Shown piece after piece: positions 49,033-57,554 of a stretch of DNA of 64,000 nucleotides. Both the position numbers and the translations under genes were made by a program. Where the stretch lies: NCBI RefSeq assembly GCF_000025885.1, contig NC_014011.1, forward strand, positions 1,240,001 through 1,304,000. The letters are read 5' to 3'. The DNA is from Aminobacterium colombiense DSM 12261. GTDB taxonomy: Bacteria > Synergistota > Synergistia > Synergistales > Aminobacteriaceae. The notes under the pieces are model-generated. The model did not search any database, was not told the DNA's origin, and saw only the letters and a list, made by a program, of their open reading frames with translations. The first letter of the stretch is position 1. Each line of letters begins with the position of its first letter.

Positions 49033-50267
49033 GCCTTCTTCAGCCTCCTCGTCTTTTCTCTGCTCATTTCCAACAGCTGATTTTTCGAGTAGACCTGTCC
49101 GGCCTTTTCACTATTTCCAGTGATAAGGGTTCTTTCCATACAGGAGATACATGGATCAATGCTATTAATAATAAGAGGGGCATCGGCCAATTCGTTGTTG
49201 CGGAACATTATTGGCCATGAAACAGCGTTGGAATAGGTCGGGGCTCTCACTTTCCACCAATAGACGTTCTCCTGGCCGCCTTTCAGTTGTACTACGTGAG
49301 TATCATCTCCACGGGGAGCTTCAATAGAACTCCATCCTTCTCCATCAGCAGCCTTTAGAATATTCAGCACTTTCACAAGGCTTTTCTCAAAAACGATGTC
49401 TCCCTCTGGAAGTCCTTCGATAATCTTTTCAAGAATGTCAAGAGATTGGTAGAGCTCAAGAACCCGCACGAGGAAGCGGTCAAAAACGTCGCCATAGGCC
49501 TTTCCAAAATAATCCTGGGGTACCACAGGTTTTACATCGAGGTCGGCATAGGCTTCATAGGGTGAAGACCAGCGAAGGTCGCACCTCACCCCGCTAGCCC
49601 GGGCAGTAGGCCCAAGGGCGCAGTAGCGCATAGCCTCTTCGTATGTAAGAATTCCAACGTTGCGCATTCTGGCATGAGCCACTGGATCCTCTGTTACCAC
49701 ATCGTAAAATGCTCCCAGTTCGTCCCGATAAAACTGGATCATTTCTTTGATCACGCGGACTGTTTCCGGGGTAAGGTCCCATCGGACACCGCCGACAGTG
49801 CCAACACCATAATTTACGCGGTTCCCAGTGTAGGATTCGAGGACATCCATAACCTTTTCACGAAGCACCATGCCAAGGTGAAATGCGGAGTCAAATCCAA
49901 TGCTGTAACATGCCACTCCAGCCCACAGAGCATGAGAGTGGACTCGTTCAAGTTCAAGCACCAGGGCCCGAATATACTGGGCTCTGGGAGGAACTTGTAT
50001 TTGAGCGGCATCTTCCACTGCCCTTAAAAAGGCAGTAATATGGCTGAAAGAACAAATTCCACAGATCCGCTCTGCAAGATAAATTATCTGAATAGGGTTT
50101 CGCTCACGTGCCATAAACTCTATTCCTCTGTGAATAGCACCGGGACGAACCCTTGCGTCTACTATTTTTTCTCCGTCAAGGTCGAGCCATGCTGTAATGG
50201 GTTCTTTCAACCCTACATGGACAGGACCTATCGGCACTTTGTATGTCTGAGTTTTTCCACTCGCCAT
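49029..50267 (-). CDS. mbhL: Mbh [NiFe] hydrogenase large subunit
   Basis: 412-residue catalytic subunit (NuoD-like). Both nickel-ligand pairs are intact: Cys69/Cys72 in RICGICSFSH and Cys373/Cys376 in DPCISCMER, so it should evolve H2 and is not an Mbx-type sulfane reductase that has lost ligands. The protein continues 36 residues beyond the last Cys pair. Maturation genes hypA-F are not in the window. Confidence 0.93.
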   Translation of the reverse strand: MASGKTQTYKVPIGPVHVGLKEPITAWLDLDGEKIVDARVRPGAIHRGIEFMARERNPIQIIYLAERICGICSFSHITAFLRAVEDAAQIQVPPRAQYIRALVLELERVHSHALWAGVACYSIGFDSAFHLGMVLREKVMDVLESYTGNRVNYGVGTVGGVRWDLTPETVRVIKEMIQFYRDELGAFYDVVTEDPVAHARMRNVGILTYEEAMRYCALGPTARASGVRCDLRWSSPYEAYADLDVKPVVPQDYFGKAYGDVFDRFLVRVLELYQSLDILEKIIEGLPEGDIVFEKSLVKVLNILKAADGEGWSSIEAPRGDDTHVVQLKGGQENVYWWKVRAPTYSNAVSWPIMFRNNELADAPLIINSIDPCISCMERTLITGNSEKAGQVYSKNQLLEMSREKTRRLKKA

Positions 50268-50279
50268 AATCGTCCCCTC

Positions 50280-50825
50280 CTAAGAGAGTTCCCGAAGGTG
50301 TTCAGCATCAGGACCTGTTTCGTCTCTGCGCCACGGTTTAATCGACTCATCCCAGTCTTCGGGAAGAAAGACAAGAGCCTTGTTCTGAAGTCCTTCAAAA
50401 TCTATTCCCAACATTTCACGCATTTCCCGTTCGCTATACTCTACTCCCGGAATGGTTTTGAAGAGAGAGGGCATGACGAGGTCAGATTTAGGAATTGCCA
50501 CGCTCACTGTTACACCCAATCTTTTATCGCGACCCGCTACCCTGAAAAGACTGAAGTGATAATTCAATGACACAACATCACCATCGTCATTGCCTGAGAG
50601 TACGTGGAAATGAAGGAAATCGAACCCGAAAAGAAACTCCACCAACTCAAGAAACTTCTCTCTTGATGTGGTCAGCCATATTTGGTTGTAGATCACTGCC
50701 TGATCATTTCCGGCACGGTATTCTCTCACGTCTTTCACCACATTCTCACCAAAGGAATCTCGAAGAGATGAGAGAACGTTTTCAAGAGGAAGAGCGTTCT
50801 GTGCGTAGTTCATTGGAGTCTTCAT
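50280..50825 (-). CDS. mbhK: Mbh hydrogenase subunit K (NuoC-like)
   Basis: 181 residues with the 30-kDa complex I subunit fold: VKDVREYRAG and the family motif PGVEYSEREMREMLGIDFEG near the C-terminus. It supports the large subunit in the peripheral arm. It overlaps the end of mbhJ by one base. Confidence 0.88.
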   Translation of the reverse strand: MKTPMNYAQNALPLENVLSSLRDSFGENVVKDVREYRAGNDQAVIYNQIWLTTSREKFLELVEFLFGFDFLHFHVLSGNDDGDVVSLNYHFSLFRVAGRDKRLGVTVSVAIPKSDLVMPSLFKTIPGVEYSEREMREMLGIDFEGLQNKALVFLPEDWDESIKPWRRDETGPDAEHLRELS

Positions 50826-51286
50826 TATTTATCAACACCTGCCTTAAGCAGTTCTTCCCGCTTTGATTCCAGCTTCAAGACAGCCTTCGCCACTCCTTCT
50901 ATAATGGCTTCTGGGCGTGGAGGGCAGCCATGGACATATACATCCACTGGAATAATGTTATCGACTGGGCCCTCAAGGCTATAGGATTTATAGAAAACAT
51001 CCCCAGATGCGCCACAGTTCCCAACAACAACTACAACCTTAGGATCCGGTATCTGGTTATAGATTCGCAGCAGCCGATCCTTCATATACTTCGTTACCGG
51101 GCCTGTAACCACTAACACATCAGCATGCCGGGGCGTTCCAACAAGTTTCATGCCAAAGCGCTCTATATCATAACGGGGGCTGATTGTGGCGACAATTTCG
51201 ATGTCACATCCGTTACATGATCCGGAGTTACATGTCATAACCCAAAGGGATTTGGGCAACACTTCAAGATATTTTTCTAGCCTCAT
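50825..51286 (-). CDS. mbhJ: Mbh [NiFe] hydrogenase small subunit (NuoB-like)
   Basis: 153 residues. The proximal [4Fe-4S] ligands are visible: Cys24 and Cys27 in SCNGCDIE, then VGNCGASG and VHGCPPRPE. It takes electrons from MbhN and passes them to the [NiFe] site in MbhL. Confidence 0.92.
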   Translation of the reverse strand: MRLEKYLEVLPKSLWVMTCNSGSCNGCDIEIVATISPRYDIERFGMKLVGTPRHADVLVVTGPVTKYMKDRLLRIYNQIPDPKVVVVVGNCGASGDVFYKSYSLEGPVDNIIPVDVYVHGCPPRPEAIIEGVAKAVLKLESKREELLKAGVDK

Positions 51287-51297
51287 CTTTCAGCCTC

Positions 51298-51639
51298 CTA
51301 AACCACGAGGATCAGCGCAGCTATCACTGCGGCGGAAAGCACAAAATATCCCATATAGTCGCGCATATGGCCGCTATGCATGGAGATCAAAACCTTGTAG
51401 TAAGGTTCCAGTGCTTTTCTAAATCCCCAGTAGGAAGAACTGGCCGGCACAGAAATTTCCGCCCCATCTTCAGGGACGACGTTACCAGACCAATAAATCT
51501 CATCCTGCTCTGTTCCTTCTTTATAGTCACGCCGCCCTACTGAACGAAGCCAGAGAGCAAAAAAGGAGGCGATAAAAAAGAAGATCAGCCAGGATATGAC
51601 ATCCCAATAACCAAATCCTGTGAAGACCTTATTCCACAT
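51298..51639 (-). CDS. mbhI: Mbh hydrogenase membrane subunit I
   Basis: 113 residues with an N-terminal membrane helix (VISWLIFFFIASFFALWL), a soluble loop and a C-terminal helix. By position and topology this is MbhI, which in the archaeal complex has a lateral helix that ties the antiporter module to the hydrogenase module. It overlaps mbhH by one base. Confidence 0.8.
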   Translation of the reverse strand: MWNKVFTGFGYWDVISWLIFFFIASFFALWLRSVGRRDYKEGTEQDEIYWSGNVVPEDGAEISVPASSSYWGFRKALEPYYKVLISMHSGHMRDYMGYFVLSAAVIAALILVV

Positions 51640-53204
51640 TACAGCCCACCTCCCATAACTGCTTGTATAAACCCGCCCTGATCCACAAGAGCCTTAGCCG
51701 CTGGCTCCACTAAATGGGAAAGAGCCCATGTGGGGAAAAGGGAAAGACCAATAATTGCCACCGTTAAAACGGCCATGCCCACAATCATGCTGGTGGGAAC
51801 TTCTTTTACCGTTGCGTAGCAGGCTTTTTCCGGCCCCAGATAGGCGGTCTGAAAAACCTTTACGAAAGATGCCAAGGTAAGCACAGATGTTACAAGGGCA
51901 GCCACTGCCAAGAACGGATGTATTGCGAAAACTGACTCGTAGATAAGTAATTTCGATACAAAACCATTGAAAGGCGGAAGTCCTGAAATGGCCGCGGCCG
52001 CAATGGCAAACATAAATGTGGTATAAGGCATTTTCCGAGCCAAACCCCCGAGTTTGTTTAAATCCCTTGTTCCGGTGGCATAGTAAAGAGCTCCTGCGGT
52101 CAAGAAGAGCAGGGCCTTATACATGGTGTAGTTAAAGATATGGTAGATACCGCCTTTCATAGCAGTAAACCCATAATCGGCCATAGCCTGAGGGCTTCTC
52201 AGCGCCAACAGACCTACGCCAAGAGCCAAAAGCATGTACCCTACCTGGGAGATGGAGTGATATCCCATGAGACGTTTCACTTCGTGCTGAACTACAGCCA
52301 TTGAAACGCCGAAGAACATGGAAGCAGTTCCAAGAATAACAATTACCCAGGGAACAAAAGTGCTGCCGAGTGTGGCGCCATACAAGCTAAAGCAAACTCT
52401 CATCAAGCCATAAAATGATGCCTGGCTTACTGCAACGAGAAGGCATGTGACTCCTGCCGGAGCTTCTGCATAGGCATCTGGCATCCACATATGCATGGGG
52501 AAAGTTCCGCACTTCATTGCCAGCGCTGCTACAAGGAATGCCAAGACGCTCTTTTCCACAACGCCAAGCTGAAGCATATGGGCCACTCCTGCCATATTCA
52601 GGACATTGTAGCGTCCATAAAGCATGCCGATGGCTATAAGCACCATCATCGCTGCAAGCTGGGATACCAGCATATATTTTAAGCTTGCCTCAACGGCTTC
52701 GGGCCGATCTCTCCAGAAGGCGATAAGACCGAAGGATGCCGCAGAAGCTATTTCGAGAAATACAAAAAAGTTGAAAAGGTCTCCAGTAACCATAAGACCC
52801 AGCATTCCTGCTGTCAGAAGAAAATAGAGAGATGTAAAACGGCTCATACCCGAAAAGCGATCCATAAAATGGACTGAATAGAGTGCACCGGCAAAGGAAA
52901 CGATACTGCCGGCCAACGCCATAAATGCGCTGAACGCATCTATCTCAAGAATAATCCTTATGGGATAAGCCATACCAGAAGGAAGGGTGAGAGTAGTCTG
53001 TTCCCCTCCCATCACATAGACCATCACGCCGTTGGCCGTAACAGACTTCCAAATTAAAAATGCTAAAACCAACGTTAAAAACGAAAGACTGACCATCCAA
53101 ACGTTTCGCAGCGTCTTTCCGCCTAATGAAAATAGAGGCGTTGCGAAGGCCCCAAGAAGAGGGATGGCCAATATTAATGCTGGAAGGTGTTCTTGCCAGT
53201 TCAT
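51639..53204 (-). CDS. mbhH: Mbh hydrogenase proton-pumping subunit (MrpD/NuoN-like)
   Basis: 521 residues with about 14 transmembrane helices. Core motifs of the proton-conducting membrane family are present: FVFLEIASAASFGLIAFW, the lysine and histidine helix MWMPDAYAEAPAGVTCLL, and VKRLMGYHSISQVGYMLL. It pumps protons (or another cation) on ferredoxin-driven H2 formation. Confidence 0.92.
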   Translation of the reverse strand: MNWQEHLPALILAIPLLGAFATPLFSLGGKTLRNVWMVSLSFLTLVLAFLIWKSVTANGVMVYVMGGEQTTLTLPSGMAYPIRIILEIDAFSAFMALAGSIVSFAGALYSVHFMDRFSGMSRFTSLYFLLTAGMLGLMVTGDLFNFFVFLEIASAASFGLIAFWRDRPEAVEASLKYMLVSQLAAMMVLIAIGMLYGRYNVLNMAGVAHMLQLGVVEKSVLAFLVAALAMKCGTFPMHMWMPDAYAEAPAGVTCLLVAVSQASFYGLMRVCFSLYGATLGSTFVPWVIVILGTASMFFGVSMAVVQHEVKRLMGYHSISQVGYMLLALGVGLLALRSPQAMADYGFTAMKGGIYHIFNYTMYKALLFLTAGALYYATGTRDLNKLGGLARKMPYTTFMFAIAAAAISGLPPFNGFVSKLLIYESVFAIHPFLAVAALVTSVLTLASFVKVFQTAYLGPEKACYATVKEVPTSMIVGMAVLTVAIIGLSLFPTWALSHLVEPAAKALVDQGGFIQAVMGGGL

Positions 53205-53548
53205 CCTCGCAACCTCCGTATTTCGTCAATATTCAAAGTTCCATAATGGCGATAGATCAGCATCAAGAGCGAAAGCATGAGAGCTGTTGTCGCCAAAGCA
53301 ATAACGATGGCCGTCAGAGTTAAAGCCTGGGGGGTGGGCAAAACCATGAATTTCTCCCCGCCTGCAAGATATCTCACAGGAATTGAGCCGCCGGTTCTAT
53401 AACCGAGCACAATGAGAAACATATTCGTTGCCGATTCAATAACACTGATGCCAATGGCTATTTTAAACAGGTTCCTTTCTGTCAAAACGGCAACAAGCCC
53501 TATGAGAAACAGCACGCCAACTACAAAAAAAGGGGCATTACCGATCAT
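53201..53548 (-). CDS. mbhG: Mbh hydrogenase subunit G (MrpC/NuoK-like)
   Basis: 115 residues, three transmembrane helices, as in MrpC/NuoK: LIGLVAVLTERNLFKIAIGI with the NuoK-like intramembrane glutamate, then ATNMFLIVLGYRTGG and ALTLTAIVIALATTALMLSL. Four-base overlap with mbhH. Confidence 0.9.
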   Translation of the reverse strand: MIGNAPFFVVGVLFLIGLVAVLTERNLFKIAIGISVIESATNMFLIVLGYRTGGSIPVRYLAGGEKFMVLPTPQALTLTAIVIALATTALMLSLLMLIYRHYGTLNIDEIRRLRG

Positions 53549-54020
53549 GGCCGCTTTCCCCTCCTATCTCGTAGGTATCGAAGAGGCGTGTGCCCTTGAA
53601 CATGTGAATAATGAGAAGGGATAATTCTCCAACCACCTCAAACCCCACCGCAAGGTTCATCAATGCTATAGTTCCTGAAGGATGAAAAATACCATGGCCC
53701 GACTTCGCCACTTCCGCCGCAGGAATAGAAATAAAGTTATAAAAGAAGGAAGTGGGCATTCCCATAAATCCCAAAACTATAAAGCTTAGAAGGCCAAAGC
53801 CTATCATTCCATTATAGATGCCCTCGTTAAGCCAGTTTTTGAGTCTTTTCCAACCATAGGCAACAAGCAGAAGAGCAATAAAAGTGGCCGCCACTGCTCC
53901 TCCCTGAAATCCTCCGCCGGGAGTCATAACTCCATGAATAATCACGTAGGATCCGAACACGACCATAAACCAGGCGAAAATATCGCAGCCCGTTCGAACA
54001 ACTACTGATAGAGGCTTCAT
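53538..54020 (-). CDS. mbhF: Mbh hydrogenase subunit F (MrpB-like)
   Basis: 160 residues with about four helices, of the MrpB domain: VIIHGVMTPGGGFQGGAVAA and MNLAVGFEVVGELSLLIIHM are characteristic. Part of the cation/proton antiporter module; overlaps mbhE and mbhG. Confidence 0.9.
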   Translation of the reverse strand: MKPLSVVVRTGCDIFAWFMVVFGSYVIIHGVMTPGGGFQGGAVAATFIALLLVAYGWKRLKNWLNEGIYNGMIGFGLLSFIVLGFMGMPTSFFYNFISIPAAEVAKSGHGIFHPSGTIALMNLAVGFEVVGELSLLIIHMFKGTRLFDTYEIGGESGHDR

Positions 54021-54289
54021 TTCTTTTTGCCCCCTTCCCTGAAAAGAGCTAAGACGGAAGTTGCCGCTGTGAAAAGGACAGCAGCTTCGCCAAGAGTATC
54101 AAACCCTCGAAAATCAAAAACAATGGATGTGACGGCATTTTCAGCAGAACGATCTGCCATTGCGTGTTCCAGAAAATAATTATCCATAGCTACCTGGCCC
54201 GGTTCACCAAAGGGATGAATGGTATCGAGAGCTCCCCAGACCAAACCGCTGAGAATAAGAGCCGCTATTACAAAGAGTGTCTTCTTCAT
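54017..54289 (-). CDS. mbhE: Mbh hydrogenase subunit E
   Basis: 90 residues: N-terminal helix, a hydrophilic loop and a second helix with FRGFDTLGEAAVLFTAA, the MrpA C-terminal/MbhE signature. Four-base overlaps on both sides show tight operon structure. Confidence 0.88.
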   Translation of the reverse strand: MKKTLFVIAALILSGLVWGALDTIHPFGEPGQVAMDNYFLEHAMADRSAENAVTSIVFDFRGFDTLGEAAVLFTAATSVLALFREGGKKK

Positions 54290-54561
54290 CGCATGTCACC
54301 CCCGGTTTTAGTCCGAGCTTTTCCGCAACCCCTCAAGGCGATAAGATAGATGGCCGTGCTCAGCCCTGCACCTATGCCTGCCTCTGCTATGGCTACATCT
54401 GGGGCTCGCAAGAGGTAAAATTCAATAGCCAGTATCAAACTGAAAACACCAAGGGAAATAACCGACGACAAAAGGTCGCGAAACCAGATGGCAAAAAAAG
54501 CCGAAATAACGAGCAACGTGAGTATAGCTATATGGAAAACTTCACTCACTGACAACACCAC
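54286..54561 (-). CDS. mbhD: Mbh hydrogenase subunit D (MrpA C-terminal-like)
   Basis: 91 residues, three helices, of the MbhD/DUF4040 type: RDLLSSVISLGVFSL and RAPDVAIAEAGIGAGLSTAI. This corresponds to a fragment of the MrpA C-terminal region in multisubunit antiporters. Confidence 0.88.
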   Translation of the reverse strand: MVLSVSEVFHIAILTLLVISAFFAIWFRDLLSSVISLGVFSLILAIEFYLLRAPDVAIAEAGIGAGLSTAIYLIALRGCGKARTKTGGDMR

Positions 54562-54925
54562 CTTTACGCTCTTCTGCCTCAGCCAGACGGTCTACCACTG
54601 CCATCTTAGGTAAAATGCCGCTTCTATGGGCTGCTCGCGCTATGGCATGTGCCCCAGTCGCATTCGTAATAAGAAGCACCATAACAGCTATAAGAGCGTG
54701 AATAATGAGAACTGCAAAACGGCTCCCCCCACCTTGATACATGCGAAAGGCTGCATAAGCCACAACACCAAGCGACATAAAGATGCTGCCAAATGTTGTA
54801 CATTTCGTAGCCCCATGAAGCCTCGTATAGACATCTGGGAATCGATACAAAGAAATTGCACCGAGAGTATTGAAAATAAGCCCTATAATTACAAGAATAC
54901 CAACGACATACTGCTCAGCAGCCAC
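54542..54925 (-). CDS. mbhC: Mbh hydrogenase subunit C (MrpG-like)
   Basis: 127 residues with three N-terminal helices of the MrpG/PhaG family: LIFNTLGAISLYRFPDVYTR followed by LHGATKCTTFGSI, then a cytoplasmic tail. It overlaps mbhD by 20 bases. Confidence 0.9.
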   Translation of the reverse strand: MAAEQYVVGILVIIGLIFNTLGAISLYRFPDVYTRLHGATKCTTFGSIFMSLGVVAYAAFRMYQGGGSRFAVLIIHALIAVMVLLITNATGAHAIARAAHRSGILPKMAVVDRLAEAEERKGGVVSE

Positions 54926-54926
54926 G

Positions 54927-55187
54927 CTACATCCCTCCCTCTATAAAACGGGCAATGAACATGGTCCCTACAAAGGAAAGGGCTGCATAAACAATGGCTA
55001 CATCGATCATGACCACAGAATCGTACACCGCTGACAACAAGACCATAATAGCCACCACCAGAGTATTTACTGTATCTAAAGCGACAGCTCGATCAGGTAT
55101 TGTAGGTCCGGCGATGAGACGGCCAAAAATTACAACGGCCAATATACCCAAAACTGCAGCTCCCCACATCAATAGTTGAGTACTCAA
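54927..55187 (-). CDS. mbhB: Mbh hydrogenase subunit B (MrpF-like)
   Basis: 86 residues with three helices: GPTIPDRAVALDTVNTLVVA and VVMIDVAIVYAALSFVGT are MrpF signatures. The best start is TTG at 55187, eight bases after GGAGG and overlapping the mbhA stop codon as TTGA. Confidence 0.9.
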   Translation of the reverse strand: MSTQLLMWGAAVLGILAVVIFGRLIAGPTIPDRAVALDTVNTLVVAIMVLLSAVYDSVVMIDVAIVYAALSFVGTMFIARFIEGGM

Positions 55188-55669
55188 TCCGCTAACCTCC
55201 TTGCCCAACGTGCAAAAGAACCATACACCTGCTCCTCCTTAGGAGACACATCAAGAACATTGATCCAGTGGATATAATAGGCCCCGTCATCGTCTACATC
55301 CACTGTAAGTGTTCCTGGAGTTAACGTAATAGAATCTGCAAGGATCATTTTTGCCAGATCAGTTTTCAGGCCTGGCTCCAGTTTGACTATCCCTGGATTG
55401 ATATGTCCCGTAACGACTCGCATTGCGACATCGAAGTTGGCTTTGATGAGTCCTATCGCAAAAGGTACACAGATGTAATAGATAAAGGTAAGCCAATGAA
55501 GAGGATTCAAAATTTTGAAACTGAAAGATTTTGTGGGGTTCCATGAATGAAAGGCGAATGCGAGAACAGTAGCAAGAACAACTCCTATACCTACCTCAAA
55601 CACAGGTATGCTGCCTCCAGACCAAACAAGCAGAAGATACATTGATAAGGATGCGACAAAAACAAACAA
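55184..55669 (-). CDS. mbhA: Mbh hydrogenase subunit A (MrpE-like)
   Basis: 161 residues, first gene of the 14-gene operon. MrpE-family: two to three N-terminal helices, then a cytoplasmic domain with LTPGTLTVDVDDDGAYYIHW. The start appears to be TTG after GGGGGTG. A TATAAT box about 65 bases upstream (near 55709) is the likely operon promoter. Confidence 0.9.
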   Translation of the reverse strand: MFVFVASLSMYLLLVWSGGSIPVFEVGIGVVLATVLAFAFHSWNPTKSFSFKILNPLHWLTFIYYICVPFAIGLIKANFDVAMRVVTGHINPGIVKLEPGLKTDLAKMILADSITLTPGTLTVDVDDDGAYYIHWINVLDVSPKEEQVYGSFARWARRLAD

Positions 55670-55947
55670 TGTTTACACCCCCTCTACGTAAAGTATATTC
55701 AATTGGCATACATTATACTCCATTCAACTTTAAATTGTAAATGAAAGTTCCTTTCACTCAAAAGTAAGAACCCTCTCATCGACGTGATTGGTTATTTTTT
55801 TATATGTCTTATTCCCTTTAGTTTTCTAAATTAATTGATCTATTTAATCTATAGTTTATAATATCTATGGTGATAAGGTTTTTATGATATACTCTGATAT
55901 ACTCTAAAGTCCTGCCCTGTAGGAAAATATTTATGGGAGTGTCGTCT
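55670..55947. other. Divergent promoter region, hydrogenase operon and DMT permease
   Basis: A/T-rich 278 bases. It contains a minus-strand TATAAT near 55709 for the hydrogenase operon and, on the plus strand, a tandem repeat of GATATACTCT at 55886-55905, each copy bearing a TATACT -10-like element ahead of the permease gene. Confidence 0.45.
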
Positions 55948-56868
55948 ATGCCCTGGTTAAACCGTTATAAAGTACTTATCGCTGATGGAGCCCTTGTCCT
56001 CATAGCATTGTTCTGGGGCGTAGGATTTGTAGCTATGAAAGATGCCCTCGTTAGTTTTTCCCCCTTCTGGCTGCTGGCCCTTCGATTCACAGCCTCTTTC
56101 ATTCTTATGGCCATCATCTTCAAAAAGCGTTTGCGAAAGCTTACGGCTGCCAACCTTAAAGCGGGTCTTTTAATAGGGGTTTTCCTCTTTCTCGGCTTCG
56201 CTACACAAACAATCGGGCTGACATTCACTTCTCCCGGCAAACAGGCTTTTATAACCGCTACCTATGTTGTAATCGTTCCATTTCTTTCGTGGGGACTCAA
56301 AAAAATTTTTCCCGGCTACCTCTCTTTCGTTGCATCCCTCATTTGCCTTGCGGGGATGGCCCTTCTCACTCTTCAAGGCAACGGTGATACACTCTCTACT
56401 TTTAACAAAGGTGACCTACTGACTTTTGCCTGCGCTATTTTCTTCGCGTGTCATATTCTGGCAATCGAAATGTTTGCTTCCAAGATGGATCCGCTAGTGC
56501 TTGCCACTCTTCAGATTGGAACTACAGCGCTCCTGAGCTTTGCCTGTGCCCTGTTATTTGAAGAATGGCCCGGTTCCATTGCATCAAGCGCATGGTGGAG
56601 TATCGCTTTCACAGTTCTCTTCTGTACTGTATTTGCCCTTTCCATTCAAAATGCAGCTCAAAAATTTACACCTTCAACCCATGCTGCGATCCTACTTAGC
56701 CTAGAATCTGTATTTGGAGCACTTTCCAGCGTTTTGATACTTGGTGAAGTTTTTACTATCCCTATGGTTTTGGGATGTTTTTTAATCCTGATTGCCGTCT
56801 TACTCACTGAAACTGGTCCTACTTTATTGGGAAAACTGCAAATTATCAAGACTATTTTCTATCTTTAG
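55948..56868 (+). CDS. DMT-superfamily (EamA) permease
   Basis: 306-residue membrane protein with ten helices arranged as two EamA repeats: first half ALFWGVGFVAMKDALVSFSP, second half STHAAILLSLESVFGALSSV with the typical ESVFG element. Members export amino acids or metabolites. The start at 55948 has GGGAG eight bases upstream. The 3' end overlaps the convergent neighbour gene by 17 bases. Substrate unknown. Confidence 0.88.
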   Translation: MPWLNRYKVLIADGALVLIALFWGVGFVAMKDALVSFSPFWLLALRFTASFILMAIIFKKRLRKLTAANLKAGLLIGVFLFLGFATQTIGLTFTSPGKQAFITATYVVIVPFLSWGLKKIFPGYLSFVASLICLAGMALLTLQGNGDTLSTFNKGDLLTFACAIFFACHILAIEMFASKMDPLVLATLQIGTTALLSFACALLFEEWPGSIASSAWWSIAFTVLFCTVFALSIQNAAQKFTPSTHAAILLSLESVFGALSSVLILGEVFTIPMVLGCFLILIAVLLTETGPTLLGKLQIIKTIFYL

Positions 56869-57550
56869 ATGATATATCGCAAGATGCAACATCATCTGAA
56901 ACAACATCGTCTGATACAACTTTTGCTTTCTTTTCCTCTGGTGGTAGTTCACCAATTAATTTCACTCGATCTGCCGGAATGGTAAAGGTGAACCCTATTT
57001 TATCCCCCCTAACATCAAGTTCGGCATCCGAGATCTCGGCATCTATTCCCGGGATGAAGTCAAGGGTTCCCTGCATTGTCTCTTTGGCTTCCTCTTCAAT
57101 GGATTCTTTGAGCTTCTGCCCTTCTTCCAGAATATCGTCAACTACGGGAAGGGAAACCACATTCTCCTTCGAAGCTTTCTTTGGTTTTATCTGAGCCTGT
57201 ATTTCCCGCAATTCTTCTTCCCTTGATTTTTGCTTTGGAAGAACCTCGGGCTGTGATGGATGTTTTATATCCACCTTTAGGGGTATCTGTTGCTTTTTTT
57301 TGGGCGAAACCGGAGTTCCTTCTCTTTTAACCGGAGTGGCTACTATGTTAGAAGAAGGCTTCTGGTTTGAGGCAGGAGCAGTCATTTTTGTGGTAGGGGA
57401 CATGATAGGGAGGGTTTCAGAAAGATGAAGCAGTGGAGAGTCGTTTTCTGAAACTTTTAGATTTTCTCTCACGTTCAAATATAATAAACTTCCAGTCATG
57501 GCCCCAATAAAAGCAAGGGCACAAGCCAAAAGAAAGGAAAATCTCTTCAT
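56852..57550 (-). CDS. Uncharacterised anchored protein with basic Pro/Lys-rich linker and acidic tail
   Basis: 232 residues. A single N-terminal helix (FLLACALAFIGAMTGSLLYL) is followed by a low-complexity Ser/Pro/Thr/Lys region, a predicted helical segment (about 105-145) and a compact C-terminal part with GTLDFIPGIDAEISDAELDV. The tail repeats VVSDD twice (VVSDDVVSDDVAS). I do not recognise the family. It follows the YgiQ gene on the same strand with AGGAGG ten bases before the chosen ATG, overlapping nothing; probably an operon. Envelope location is inferred. Confidence 0.65.
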   Translation of the reverse strand: MKRFSFLLACALAFIGAMTGSLLYLNVRENLKVSENDSPLLHLSETLPIMSPTTKMTAPASNQKPSSNIVATPVKREGTPVSPKKKQQIPLKVDIKHPSQPEVLPKQKSREEELREIQAQIKPKKASKENVVSLPVVDDILEEGQKLKESIEEEAKETMQGTLDFIPGIDAEISDAELDVRGDKIGFTFTIPADRVKLIGELPPEEKKAKVVSDDVVSDDVASCDISSKDRK

Positions 57551-57554
57551 CTCT

